Counted from the first letter of the stretch, positions 44,561 to 55,232 are shown. The stretch is DNA of 64,000 bases from Gammaproteobacteria bacterium (GCA_026195255.1 JAPHSS010000022.1:1-64000); one strand, 5' to 3'. Numbers and translations are program-made. The notes: generated by a model from the letters alone, not told the origin.

Positions 44561-46423
44561 CTATATTGAAATATTTTTAAGGTTGCGACCGCCATAAAAC
44601 AGGTTGACCAAAGCGCGGGTTCCCATAATGGCGGTAAACATAGATGTTAAAATTCCGATAGATAATGTAATAGCGAAACCTTTAATTGGCCCGGTTCCCA
44701 GACTAAATAAAACAATCGCTGCAATTAGTGTTGTCACATTAGCATCGGCAATGGTACTAAATGCTTTTTCATATCCGGCATGAATACTTGCCTGAGCAGA
44801 GTTACCTAAACGTAATTCTTCACGTATACGTTCAAAGATAAGTACATTTGCATCTACTGCCATACCCACTGTTAATACAATACCCGCTATACCAGGTAAA
44901 GTTAATGTGGCCTGCATTAAAGACAGAACGGCCGTTATTAGTATTAAGTTTGCCGTTAATGCAACATTGGCGATTAAACCAAAAGCGCGATAATAAACAA
45001 CCATAAATACCAGTACCAGACTAAACCCAATCATCACAGAATTAAAACCCTGTTCGATATTGTCTTTACCCAGGCTCGGGCCAACGGTACGTTCTTCTAC
45101 AATCTCAACCGGTGCTTTTAATGCACCAGCGCGTAACAACAGTGCAAGGTCCTTAGCTTCAAATGACTCAAGACCGGTGATTTGAAACTGTTTACTAAAC
45201 TGCCCCTGTATTGTTGCAATATTGATGACTTCTTCTTTGCGTGTTCTAACTTTAACTTTTTCACCATCAACCATTTTAGTAACAACCTTGTTTTCAATGA
45301 AAACAACGGCCATTGGTTTTTTGATGTTATTACGGGTGGTTTCACCCATTTTTTTAGCACCCTTGCCATCCAGGCGAACACTTACTGCGGGAGAACCCGA
45401 TTGTGTGTCAATTGTAGACGATGCACTATTGATCTGATCACCCGTTACAATGACTCGTCGCTTAAGTAAGACCGGGTCACCATTACGTTCATGGTAAAGT
45501 TTTGCGTTAATAGGTATAGCCCCACCACTTTCAGCTTCTTGCCAGTCTAGTCGAGTACCTTCTGTTAAACGAAACTCCAGTGTGGCTGTAGCCCCAAGAA
45601 TATCTTTGGCACGGGCTGTGTCCTGCACACCGGGTAGCTGAACAACAATACGGCTTTCACCCTGTTGTTGAATAACGGGCTCTGCGACACCTAGTTCATT
45701 TACACGATTACGTAATGTTGTGACGTTTTGTTGAATAGCTGACTTACGTTCTTCACGTAATGTTTTTTCGGTGATTTTAGCCAGAACAGTTAATGTTTTT
45801 TCTTTTTCTGTGAATTCTAAATCTCGAAATTGTGACTCTAATTTATCTGCGCCCTTTTCCAGACCGTCAGTGTCACGAAACTCAATTGATATTGTGCCAT
45901 CCGATGCTTTTACACCTCTATAACGTATTTTCTCTTCCCTTAGGAAAGTTCTCATCTCAGAAGTTAGATCTGACTCCATGTTTTCAACAACAGTTTGCAT
46001 ATCTACTTCAAGTAGAAAATGTACACCGCCTCGTAAATCAAGTCCGAGGTACATTGGTAATGCGCGAAATGATTGTAACCAGGGTGGAGTTGCTGGGGCC
46101 AGATTCAGGGCAACGGTGTAATCACTGTTGCGGGTAATAAATTTGAAATCTTTAATTTGAGTTGCAGCAGTTAACTGGTTTTCAACAGAATTAAATCTGA
46201 TTAACAGCTTGTTGTCCTTGAGCTCACTTGATTTTGTTTGTATATCGGCTTTTTTTAATAACTCGTCAATTTTAACTCTAGTGGCTTCATCTACTGTCTT
46301 GTTTCTGAGTGACACAAGTACTGAAGGATCTTCACCATATAAGTTTGGCGTGGCGTATATCCCACCTATCACGAGTACTACTATAAGTAGCAGGTATTTC
46401 CATAATGGGTACTGATTAATCAT
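44561..46423 (-). CDS. secD: Protein translocase subunit SecD
   Basis: 620 residues, the usual length. N-terminal helix, then GLDLRGGVHFLLEVD, the P1 periplasmic domain with VNELGVAEPVIQQQGESRIVVQLPGV, the insert with NKVVTKMVDGEKVKVRTRKE, and five C-terminal helices with AGIVLTVGMAVDANVLIFERIREE. Part of the Sec accessory complex. Placed between yajC and secF. No irregularity seen. Confidence 0.98.
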   Translation of the reverse strand: MINQYPLWKYLLLIVVLVIGGIYATPNLYGEDPSVLVSLRNKTVDEATRVKIDELLKKADIQTKSSELKDNKLLIRFNSVENQLTAATQIKDFKFITRNSDYTVALNLAPATPPWLQSFRALPMYLGLDLRGGVHFLLEVDMQTVVENMESDLTSEMRTFLREEKIRYRGVKASDGTISIEFRDTDGLEKGADKLESQFRDLEFTEKEKTLTVLAKITEKTLREERKSAIQQNVTTLRNRVNELGVAEPVIQQQGESRIVVQLPGVQDTARAKDILGATATLEFRLTEGTRLDWQEAESGGAIPINAKLYHERNGDPVLLKRRVIVTGDQINSASSTIDTQSGSPAVSVRLDGKGAKKMGETTRNNIKKPMAVVFIENKVVTKMVDGEKVKVRTRKEEVINIATIQGQFSKQFQITGLESFEAKDLALLLRAGALKAPVEIVEERTVGPSLGKDNIEQGFNSVMIGFSLVLVFMVVYYRAFGLIANVALTANLILITAVLSLMQATLTLPGIAGIVLTVGMAVDANVLIFERIREELRLGNSAQASIHAGYEKAFSTIADANVTTLIAAIVLFSLGTGPIKGFAITLSIGILTSMFTAIMGTRALVNLFYGGRNLKNISI

Positions 46424-46516
46424 TCTTATTGCCCGGTGTTTTTATATTTAGCGAATTCTATATTTTTCAGATATTTCAATGTGTGAGAGCACATTGAAAT
46501 ATCTTAATATTTATAA

Positions 46517-46852
46517 TTATTTTTGCTCTTTTATAGTGCCTTTGGGCATAAGTGAACCAACAGCAGATTTTTGTACTGTGATATTGACGTTTTCACTAAT
46601 TTCTAAAATTATAAAGCTGTCATTTACTTTTGTAATTTTTCCGAGGATTCCGCCTTGAGTTAAGACTTCATCACCCTTGCTAAGCGCTGAAACCATTGCT
46701 TTCTGTTCTTTGGCTCGTTTGCTTTGAGGACGTATTAGAAAGAAATAGAAAAGCACCAACAGGCCGATCGGAAAAAGTAATGCTGTAATCGGGTCGCCCT
46801 GTGAAGCAGCAGCGCCACCTTCAGCTAATGCATCAGATATAAAAAAACTCAT
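46517..46852 (-). CDS. yajC: Sec translocase accessory subunit YajC
   Basis: 111 residues from ATG 46852, chosen because it has the ribosome site GGTGGAGAGTTTT and gives the usual short N-terminus (MSFFISDALAEGG); the longer frame start has neither. One helix (about 24-44: LLFPIGLLVLFYFFLIRPQSKR) followed by the cytoplasmic domain with LSKGDEVLTQGGILGKITKV. Binds SecDF. About 90 bp upstream of secD; tgt lies upstream. Confidence 0.95.
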   Translation of the reverse strand: MSFFISDALAEGGAAASQGDPITALLFPIGLLVLFYFFLIRPQSKRAKEQKAMVSALSKGDEVLTQGGILGKITKVNDSFIILEISENVNITVQKSAVGSLMPKGTIKEQK

Positions 46853-46973
46853 AAAACTCTCCACCCTTACAGGGTTAAATAAATGTAATGTTAAATTGCG
46901 CGGTATTATGCCACTTTGCGGGCTTAACGTCAGCTGGGAATTCAATGAAATCCCTATAAATCAATCTTTTAAC

Positions 46974-48110
<1,137 letters not shown>

Positions 48111-48141
48111 TTAACCTGTTAATAAATATGTTTGTTTTGTT

Positions 48142-48250
48142 CAGTCTTAAGTCAGAAGTCGTGAGTCGTAAGTCAAAGCGGGTCTCCCTGCGGGAGATGT
48201 TTTTTCTTTTGACTTACGACTTCAGACTTCAGACTTATGACTTACGACTT
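48142..48250. repeat. Inverted array of 7-bp AAGTCNN repeats between tgt and queA
   Basis: On the left, (A/G/C)AGTC units begin every 7 bp at 48142, 48149, 48156, 48163 and 48170. On the right, their complements GACTT recur every 7 bp at 48211, 48218, 48225, 48232, 48239 and 48246. The two sides pair through 14-bp perfect arms (48164-48177 with 48208-48221), and an inner hairpin TCTCCC-TGC-GGGAGA (48183-48197) is followed by a T-rich stretch on the plus strand. The right side overlaps the last codons of queA. A shorter version forms the coxC terminator. Confidence 0.8.
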
Positions 48251-49272
48251 AAAGCCGTGTTTTCAAGAAACATAGCATCACCGTAACTAAAAAAACGGTA
48301 CTTCTCTTTAACGGCGTGTTGATAGGTTTCCATCATTATTTTATGACCGGAGAATGCACTTACCAGCATTAATAAAGTCGATTGGGGTAAGTGGAAATTA
48401 GTAACCATGGCATCAACCACTTTAAATTTATAACCCGGGTATATGAAAATCTGACTGTCCGCATGAAACTCTGCCAGTTCTCCATGCATTGCAGCAGACT
48501 CAAGGCTTCTTACAGCGGTTGTACCAATTGCAATAACACGCCCACCTTCGGCTTTAGTCTGCTTGATTAACTCAACTACAGAAGCATCTACATCTATATA
48601 CTCCGCGTGCATATGATGGTCATTTATATCATCTACTCTTACGGGTTGAAACGTACCTGCTCCGACATGTAAAGTGACAAAAGCTGATTTAAGACCTTTC
48701 TTCGCCAGTTGCTCCAGCATATTCTGGTCAAAGTGAAGACCAGCTGTTGGCGCAGCCACAGCACCTGCATGTTTTGCGTAAACGGTTTGATAACGTTCCA
48801 GATCGCTGTGTTCATCAGCTCTATCTATATACGGGGGTAATGGCATATGCCCATATTGATCAAGTAATTCTAAAACACCTGTGTCACCTTCAAAGCGCAG
48901 TTTAAATAAATCCCCCTGACGCTCAAGCATTGTGGCATTTATAAATTGCTCGAGTATTAAACGAGCACCTGCCCTGGGAGATTTGCTTGCTCTAACGTGG
49001 GCTAACAGGTGATGATTGTCTAGAACTCGCTCTACGAGTACTTCAACCTTTCCACCTGATTCTTTCTGGCCATGTAAACGAGCAGGAATCACCCTGGTAT
49101 TGTTAAAAACCAGTAGATCCTTAGGTGATAACAATTCAGTCAAATCTGTAAATAAACGATCAGAAATAGTATCTCCGTTCAAATGCAGTAAACGGCTAGC
49201 GCTACGTTCTTTAAGAGGGTATTGAGCAATAAGCTCTTCAGGTAGGTGAAAATCAAAATCGGCAGTTTTCAT
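48235..49272 (-). CDS. queA: S-adenosylmethionine:tRNA ribosyltransferase-isomerase
   Basis: 345 residues from ATG 49272 ([20 protein letters not shown], the family start); longer frames run into unlike sequence. Motifs: [57 protein letters not shown] and [16 protein letters not shown]. It makes epoxyqueuosine on tRNA. The final residues LSRKS and the stop are encoded inside the heptamer repeat array, so the array reaches into the gene. tgt follows. Confidence 0.95.
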   Translation of the reverse strand: MKTADFDFHLPEELIAQYPLKERSASRLLHLNGDTISDRLFTDLTELLSPKDLLVFNNTRVIPARLHGQKESGGKVEVLVERVLDNHHLLAHVRASKSPRAGARLILEQFINATMLERQGDLFKLRFEGDTGVLELLDQYGHMPLPPYIDRADEHSDLERYQTVYAKHAGAVAAPTAGLHFDQNMLEQLAKKGLKSAFVTLHVGAGTFQPVRVDDINDHHMHAEYIDVDASVVELIKQTKAEGGRVIAIGTTAVRSLESAAMHGELAEFHADSQIFIYPGYKFKVVDAMVTNFHLPQSTLLMLVSAFSGHKIMMETYQHAVKEKYRFFSYGDAMFLENTALSRKS

Positions 49273-49383
49273 GGCGCGGGAGTTTAACATAATCCCAAAG
49301 TACTGGAAAATCGGATAAGAGAATCCCTCTCCCATGCCTGTGCCAGACAAATGTCAGGCACAGGCCGGGAGATTAATGATTAG

Positions 49384-50340
49384 CTAGGAAGGTAAAAACT
49401 CTATTGGGTAAGTAACTGTAACCTGCTCTACTTTCTTAGCGCCAAATTTGAATAGTTTAATACGGCTTAATAGACGTTTTTCAAGTTTAGGGTCACCCAG
49501 TTCGCTGGAAACGATTTTAACTTTAGTGACCACACCGCTTGGTGCAATAGTAATAGCAAGTACGATTTTACCCTTCAGGCCTGGGTTCTTTCGACGAGCA
49601 CGGTTATATATAGAATATAATTTACTCTTATTCTGATCGAAGACAATAGTAATATCTTCTTCTGCTCGTACACCACCAGTTCGTGATTTACTCTTGCGCT
49701 CAGCATCACGGCCTTTAGCCAGTTGCCCTGAGGTTAATAAGGATTGTTTAACCTGCGTAATATCACGTTGAGATAGTTGTGTTTTACCTACACTGGTTGT
49801 GTATTCACTAGAATTAACACCGCCACTACCTTTGCTTGCATCAGCAGTTAACAGACCTTTATTATGGCTTGCTGCTTTTGTAGCAGAAGCTGAGCTAGAT
49901 TTAACTTTACCACCTACCATTGCACTTACATCTGAGGTGTCCATTAGATCAGCAAGCTCGTTACCCAGGGCAAGCAAACCTGTGTCAGCTGCTTTTTCTC
50001 GTGCTTTTTTCTGTGTTTTAGTTAATGGTTTTAATTTTTCTTTTTTCTTAGGTAATTTCTTTACCTTAGGTTTTGGTTTGACTATTGGTTTAGGTTTTGG
50101 CTTGGGTTTAACTACCTTAGGTTTCGGTTTTTCTTTTTTCTCAAGGATAAAATTAGCGATACGCTCAGGCACTGCCACTTTAGCTTCACGATCGGGTTCT
50201 GGCACATCAATGGACGATATAACAGCAGCAAATATTAAAGCAACCACGATCGTGATAGCTGTTATCAGTTTAAATTGAGAATCACCCGTTCCCTGTGGGC
50301 GCCAGCCTAATGCCAGCTGTTCGTAATACGCAGCAGACAC
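49384..50340 (-). CDS. AgmX/PglI-type TonB-like protein
   Basis: 318 residues. A cytoplasmic N-terminus, one helix (about 26-44), a Lys/Pro-rich spacer (about 70-105: KPKPKVVKPKPKPKP type), then a Ser/Ala/Gly-rich region and a C-terminal domain (about 225-318) with KIVLAITIAPSGVVTKVKIVSSELGDPKLEKRLLSRI, which is the AgmX/PglI variant of the TonB C-terminus. Starts at GTG 50340, which overlaps the exbD stop by one base (TAGTG). Last gene of the exbB-exbD-exbD unit; probably the force-transmitting partner of those stators, with an unknown outer-membrane target. Confidence 0.78.
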   Translation of the reverse strand: MSAAYYEQLALGWRPQGTGDSQFKLITAITIVVALIFAAVISSIDVPEPDREAKVAVPERIANFILEKKEKPKPKVVKPKPKPKPIVKPKPKVKKLPKKKEKLKPLTKTQKKAREKAADTGLLALGNELADLMDTSDVSAMVGGKVKSSSASATKAASHNKGLLTADASKGSGGVNSSEYTTSVGKTQLSQRDITQVKQSLLTSGQLAKGRDAERKSKSRTGGVRAEEDITIVFDQNKSKLYSIYNRARRKNPGLKGKIVLAITIAPSGVVTKVKIVSSELGDPKLEKRLLSRIKLFKFGAKKVEQVTVTYPIEFLPS

Positions 50341-50855
50341 TAGCTATTTTCCTCCGATGCCGGTTTTTGCATTGCTGCAAAGGCAATCTTTGTATAATTG
50401 GCTTCACGACAGGTAGCTAATATTTTTCTTAACAACTCGTATGGAATATTTTCATCACCCATTATCGTCACCGCTTTACCTTTAATCTTTCCATCAGGGC
50501 TTTTAACTACGCGGGATTTAGATGATTGAAATTTAAGTTCCTTTTCGAGCCCGGCTATAAGTGGTGATGCATCTTGCATAATGGCGTTGATGATCGCTAC
50601 TTCTCTGCCCTGTACAAGAATACTTCGTTGTGTAACAGCAATAATTAATGTTTCTTTTGGTGCTTTAGTTGCTGTAGAAGTAGGTAAATTAATATCTTTT
50701 TTCTTCGGCAATTGATGAACATTAGATGAACTTACTAACAGGAAAAAAACCAGAATAGTAAATATATCCATTAATGAAACAAGATTTAATGCGGGCTGTT
50801 TACGACGTGCATGGTGACGTTCCATTCTTTTTGCACGTTTTGATTTTTTCATCAT
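50340..50855 (-). CDS. ExbD-like protein 2
   Basis: 171 residues of the ExbD/TolR family: one helix (about 25-44: LNLVSLMDIFTILVFFLLVSS, containing the critical Asp) and a periplasmic domain with a large insert around PDGKIKGKAVTIMGDENIPYELLRKILATCREANYTKIAFAAMQ. Starts at ATG 50855, 4 bp into the end of the preceding exbD. Two different ExbD genes in tandem are typical of AglR/S- or Tol-like engines where a heteromeric stator drives a partner. Confidence 0.85.
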   Translation of the reverse strand: MMKKSKRAKRMERHHARRKQPALNLVSLMDIFTILVFFLLVSSSNVHQLPKKKDINLPTSTATKAPKETLIIAVTQRSILVQGREVAIINAIMQDASPLIAGLEKELKFQSSKSRVVKSPDGKIKGKAVTIMGDENIPYELLRKILATCREANYTKIAFAAMQKPASEENS

Positions 50856-51397
50856 TGTGCAGCACCTCCAATATTCGTAGTGTTTGCTGCAGGTGCAGCA
50901 GCTCCTACTAATTCAGGTGCATCACCAATGGAGATATTTGGAAATAATTCAACCGTGGTGACTTCAAATATCTGTACTATATCTGCATATCTAACTCTAT
51001 CCATAACCTTAATAAGAGTTTTATAGTTAATTTTTGGTTCTAGAAGTAATGTAATACTCTGCTCATCGGGGAAGCGGGCTTTGATTTCAACTAATATATC
51101 GGTGAAGGTTTTCCAGTTTGTACTTTCTTCTGTTCGTGGGAAGTATTTAATGCGTCCGAGGTTAGCATCTCTTATTTCAAAACTGTCTTTACGTATAACA
51201 AGCTCAAGTTGCAGTTTAATTTTTTCTTCCTGTTTAGCGATTGCACTTTTGGAAGGTAAATTAAGCTCAAGTACGGTTACACGTGAAAATACTGCTGTTA
51301 TTAAAAGAAATGGAATTAGAATAACCATTAAATTTAAAAATGCAGTGATGTTTAATTCAACATCGTCACGTATGTGTTTTCGCCTGAGAAGTTTCAT
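50852..51397 (-). CDS. ExbD-like protein 1
   Basis: 181 residues. A basic N-terminus (RRKHIRDDVELNIT), one helix with LNLMVILIPFLLITAVF where Asn replaces the usual Asp of the ExbD helix, and a periplasmic domain with DEQSITLLLEPKINYKTLIKVMDRVRYADI. The loss of the proton-carrying Asp suggests a structural rather than proton-conducting subunit; the second ExbD retains Asp. C-terminal AAAPAANTTNIGGAAQ is low-complexity. Starts 54 bp after exbB. Confidence 0.82.
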   Translation of the reverse strand: MKLLRRKHIRDDVELNITAFLNLMVILIPFLLITAVFSRVTVLELNLPSKSAIAKQEEKIKLQLELVIRKDSFEIRDANLGRIKYFPRTEESTNWKTFTDILVEIKARFPDEQSITLLLEPKINYKTLIKVMDRVRYADIVQIFEVTTVELFPNISIGDAPELVGAAAPAANTTNIGGAAQ

Positions 51398-51450
51398 TCG
51401 TATCTCTTATACCCGTTTATTTGCTACTGGTTTTCAGATAAACCTTAAGA

Positions 51451-52068
51451 CTAGTCTTTAGCAATCAGGTTTAAACACTTCACAGCTGCCATTTCGATGC
51501 TATCAACCAGACGTGCCGTTTTAGTAACCAGGTATGAATGAATCAGTATCAGCGGGATAGCAGCAACTAGTCCAAAAGCAGTTGTGTTCATCGCTACCGA
51601 AATACTGGCAGATAATAAATCAGCTTTTTCAGCAGGGTCAGCAGAGGCAACAGCTGTAAAGGCATCGATCAGGCCTATGATGGTACCCAGTAGGCCAAGC
51701 AGTGTTGCAATATTGGCATATGTTGCCAGGTAATGAGTTCTCTGTTCTAGTTCAGGCATCACTTCCATCATGCCTTCTTCCATTGCGGACTCTATATTTT
51801 CTCGTGGTGCATTTGTGTTTTTACGTGCAAAGCCATAATTCAACATTGTCGATAATGGTGTTTTAACCGCTTCGGTTAATTTCATTGCACGGGCATAATC
51901 TTCAGCTTTTAACATAGGTACAAGTTGTTCCCATACCTTTTTAGTTCTACCCTGTGTTTTAGTAATATAGAGGAATCGCTCAATTGCTATGGCGAGACCA
52001 ATTGCTAATACCACCAGGATGATATACATAAATGTACCACCGTCTTGAAAAAAGCCTACAAAACCCAT
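51451..52068 (-). CDS. ExbB/MotA/TolQ-family proton channel
   Basis: 205 residues from ATG 52068, chosen for the ribosome site AAAGGGGATTCAC. Three helices (about 10-30, 110-135, 150-175) with the family region ATLLGLLGTIIGLIDAFTAVA and AMNTTAFGLVAAIPLILIHSYL. It forms the channel with the two ExbD proteins. Promoter probably in the 195-bp gap upstream, since the T6SS genes end before it; a TATAAT-like hexamer lies there on the minus strand (52196-52201). Confidence 0.88.
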   Translation of the reverse strand: MGFVGFFQDGGTFMYIILVVLAIGLAIAIERFLYITKTQGRTKKVWEQLVPMLKAEDYARAMKLTEAVKTPLSTMLNYGFARKNTNAPRENIESAMEEGMMEVMPELEQRTHYLATYANIATLLGLLGTIIGLIDAFTAVASADPAEKADLLSASISVAMNTTAFGLVAAIPLILIHSYLVTKTARLVDSIEMAAVKCLNLIAKD

Positions 52069-52263
52069 GTGAATCCCCTTTGAAATCAAATTTTTGCCAA
52101 TTCTATAGCCTTTTACAGGCTCGGCAAACTATTAATTAGCTATAAAGTAAATATACCCGTAATTCTGACAACAGTATGTTGAAAAATACGCGCAGATTAT
52201 ATGTCTACTCTATTTATAAACAGCTAAATCAGCTGCGTATAATACAGTAATAAAGAATAAAAT

Positions 52264-52521
52264 TTAGTCATCAACATCACTATTTTTAAAGAATGCGATG
52301 GTCTTCATAAAAACCGATGAGTCTTCTACAGGTTTTTCAGTATTGTCTGTATTAGTATCAAGCTGGTTGCCGTCAATTCTGCGGCCATTAAACTCTTCAT
52401 CAATCTTGTCAATTATTAATTTACGTTGAGATCGGTATTCATCTAAACGAATATGGTTTTGATAATAATCTTTTGAGAGCTCTCTTAATTTTGTTGAATA
52501 ACTGATATCACTCATCACCAT
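52264..52521 (-). CDS. Small protein following ppkA, function unknown
   Basis: 85 residues. No signal peptide or helix. The N-terminal half (TKLRELSKDYYQNHIRLDEYRSQRKLIIDKIDEEFNG) reads like a short helical hairpin with the YR-x2-R-x2-LI pattern seen in small regulatory proteins, and the rest is polar. The ATG overlaps the ppkA stop by one base (TAATG), so it is translationally coupled to the kinase. It may be a partner or inhibitor of PpkA; this is inference. Last gene of the T6SS block. Confidence 0.7.
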   Translation of the reverse strand: MVMSDISYSTKLRELSKDYYQNHIRLDEYRSQRKLIIDKIDEEFNGRRIDGNQLDTNTDNTEKPVEDSSVFMKTIAFFKNSDVDD

Positions 52522-55232
52522 TACCTCAATTCCCTCAATACTCTAAAACCCGTTGCTATATCAGCGGAACCATTATGAGCTAGTGTAGTTGTTACGTCGC
52601 AATCTTCCATGCTTTGTTCAAAAGAGCCGCCAACTGCAACCAGTTTACGGCCCTTATCATAGACCCATTCCTGAACATTACCTACGTAATTGACTAATCC
52701 CCAGCTATTCTGCTTACCAATATTTGTAGAAACCAGTTTACCTCCCTTTTGTATTCCACGGGTACTTAACTTGCAGTTTCTATTAGCATCAAGTTTTTTG
52801 CGTCTTGATTTTGCTGCATATACCCACTCGTTTTTAGTAGGTAAACGATATTTCTGTCCAGATTGTTTACTTAACCATTTAATGTACGCTTTAACGACTT
52901 TAAAAGATAATTTAGATGCGGGTAACTGACTGTCACCGCCTGTTAATGGTTTGCAGCTGCTTGATTTTTTGCAGAATGCATTAAGTTCTTTAATTGAAAC
53001 TTCATACTTACCTATTGCAAAGGTCTTAAATTTGGAGTTACCGGGTATTACTACCAGTATTGGGCCTGTACCTGAATCCTTAATTTTATCTTTGCATATT
53101 GCACGTTTTCCACGTGCACCGAGTCCAGCTAGTGACTTGTCACAGGGATCACGTGAGTCTATTTCAATAGCAGCAAGAACCCTGTTAGATTTAAAGATAC
53201 GTAAGCTGTGTGTTTTAGCTTCACGTGCACGCTCAGGAAATGCTTTACCGGTTTGTTTGATGCAGGCTGCTAAAGAATTAATCAGTTTATTTTTAATGCT
53301 GTTATAACGGTTTCGATCAAGTCCACGTAATTTATCTATAGCCGTTTCAAGATTCCGCATATTGAGTCTACCTTGACACTTTAATTGATTGTTTACATTA
53401 TTCAAGGCAACATCAAATAACTGAGTCTGTTTCTGTTTTGCGGATATTTTCTTAGTTGTAACTTTTTTCTTGGTTTGTTGAGCAAGCATATTAGCCTGCT
53501 CGCGCTCGGCCTGTTTTGCTATTCTATTCTTGTTCTGCTCAATAGATGCGGCTATTTCTTTTGTTTTCAGGTTTAACACGTCATGATCATCAGTATAACG
53601 TTTTGCATTTTCGATTAAATGTTTCGCTTTTCTGTATTTATAAGCTTTTATAGCTGTAGTGATTTCATCTAAATACAACTTATATGCGACCGCTTTTTGA
53701 TCAATAACCCAGGGGTCTTCACCTTTTGTTAATATCAGTAAATCTTTTATATCCTTCCAGATAGAGTCTTCCCAGGGGTCAGTAAATGTAGGGTTTTTTA
53801 ATAAATTTACAAGGTCTTCTTTGTAAAAATCTATGCGTATTTTTAATTCCAGTTCATTTCGAATATCAAATTCTGAATATGGATCTACTGGCTTATCCTG
53901 AATAAATAAGAAATAACCTGTTATAGCAACCGAAAGCAGTAATGCAAAAATGGTAGCCATTCTATTAGGCGCTTTAAGTTTCGGAGATATGGCTTCGATA
54001 AATTTATCAACCGATTCCATTCTGTCTTCGCGCTTAAATGAAATAGCTTTTTCGATTGCTCGCCACTGATACTTCTTGATATTGTTAATGCGTTTTGGTT
54101 TTAATTTTTGTCTTTCTGCTTCATCAGCCGGTACTTTATTATATGGGTGTGAGCCGGTAAATAACTCATATGCAACACAACCTAGTGCATAAATATCATC
54201 ACGTATATCTGGCTCTTCACCTTCTAACATTTCTAGACTGGCATATGCCGGCGTTAAGGCGCCTAAATTACCTGCATCAAATACCGTTTTATCTTCCGGA
54301 TTATCTTCTAGATGTTCAACTTTAGAAACCGCTCTGGCAATACCAAAATCAAAAACTTTTGCCAAGCCACGTTGTGTTACAAAAACATTACCGGGTTTAA
54401 AGTCTGAGTGAATTATTTTTTCAGCATGTGCGTGTGATAATGCTAATGACATGCCTTTGATGATGGCCCAGGCATCATCAGTTGGTAGGCCTGTAGATTT
54501 GTACTGTCTTATTAATTGATCTAGTGGTTGACCATCCATAAACTCCATGGTCATAAAAACAGTGTCGCCATCTCTGTCAAAATCGAAAACGTTCACAATA
54601 TTAGGGTGAGCAATTCGTTGTGACTTTCGTGATTCTCTCTGTAGTGAAATAAAAGCCTCTGGATGTGCTTTAAATTCTTCACTTAAAACTTTTATAGCTA
54701 CATAAGGGTCTCGATCCTGCGCTTCAACTTTGAGTAGATCTTTTGCTTTATAAACTATACCCATACCGCCTGCACCTAGAACACTTTCTAGTACAAAACG
54801 ATCTTTTAAAATACCATGTTCACCTACTTTCACTTCAGACGCTAAAAATTGTCCGGTTGATAAAGTTGGGTCTGTATTGTCAGGCGTTGCATTTGAATTT
54901 GATGCAGGCGATATTCTTGTTTTATCTTCTAGTGGAGTGACAACAGGTTTAAACTGAGTGACATCCGATGTAGCGGGTTGTTTTTTTGCAGGCGCAACTC
55001 TGGTTTTATCATCAGCTGCCTGTGCAGGTTTTCTGGGTTGCGCGACACGTGTTTTATCATCATCCACAGTTTGATTTGTGGTTTTTTTTGTTGGAGCTAT
55101 ACGTGTTTTGTCATCATCAGATACATTATTATCAGGCTTTTTAACTGGTGCAATACGTGTAGCGTCATCTGAAACCGGTTTTTTGGATGCAGGTATTTTA
55201 ATTTTTGTTTTATCTGATTCGTTATCACTCAT
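52521..55232 (-). CDS. ppkA: PpkA-type T6SS Ser/Thr protein kinase with C-terminal FGE/SUMF-like domain
   Basis: 903 residues. Residues 1-110 form a disordered tail with seven spaced Thr in a DDKTRIAP-type motif (Thr 9, 25, 43, 61, 77, 92, 105). The kinase domain (about 150-420) has LGAGGMGIVYKAKD, VAIKVL, HSDFKPGN (HRD replaced by HSD, as in PpkA), FDFGIAR and PAYASLEMLEG. A membrane helix follows (about 431-452: TIFALLLSVAITGYFLFIQ), then a helical periplasmic part and a C-terminal formylglycine-generating-enzyme-like domain with KYEVSIKELNAFC, RLPTKNEWVYAA and GNVQEWVYD. It should trigger T6SS through phosphorylation of Fha/TssL. Confidence 0.92.
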   Translation of the reverse strand: MSDNESDKTKIKIPASKKPVSDDATRIAPVKKPDNNVSDDDKTRIAPTKKTTNQTVDDDKTRVAQPRKPAQAADDKTRVAPAKKQPATSDVTQFKPVVTPLEDKTRISPASNSNATPDNTDPTLSTGQFLASEVKVGEHGILKDRFVLESVLGAGGMGIVYKAKDLLKVEAQDRDPYVAIKVLSEEFKAHPEAFISLQRESRKSQRIAHPNIVNVFDFDRDGDTVFMTMEFMDGQPLDQLIRQYKSTGLPTDDAWAIIKGMSLALSHAHAEKIIHSDFKPGNVFVTQRGLAKVFDFGIARAVSKVEHLEDNPEDKTVFDAGNLGALTPAYASLEMLEGEEPDIRDDIYALGCVAYELFTGSHPYNKVPADEAERQKLKPKRINNIKKYQWRAIEKAISFKREDRMESVDKFIEAISPKLKAPNRMATIFALLLSVAITGYFLFIQDKPVDPYSEFDIRNELELKIRIDFYKEDLVNLLKNPTFTDPWEDSIWKDIKDLLILTKGEDPWVIDQKAVAYKLYLDEITTAIKAYKYRKAKHLIENAKRYTDDHDVLNLKTKEIAASIEQNKNRIAKQAEREQANMLAQQTKKKVTTKKISAKQKQTQLFDVALNNVNNQLKCQGRLNMRNLETAIDKLRGLDRNRYNSIKNKLINSLAACIKQTGKAFPERAREAKTHSLRIFKSNRVLAAIEIDSRDPCDKSLAGLGARGKRAICKDKIKDSGTGPILVVIPGNSKFKTFAIGKYEVSIKELNAFCKKSSSCKPLTGGDSQLPASKLSFKVVKAYIKWLSKQSGQKYRLPTKNEWVYAAKSRRKKLDANRNCKLSTRGIQKGGKLVSTNIGKQNSWGLVNYVGNVQEWVYDKGRKLVAVGGSFEQSMEDCDVTTTLAHNGSADIATGFRVLRELR

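Noticed and set aside
52521..55232. C-terminal FGE-like domain as an active formylglycine-generating enzyme
   Set aside because: No sulfatase partner is present and such domains in PpkA-type kinases are thought to be ligand or interaction modules; the catalytic Cys pair was not identified with confidence.
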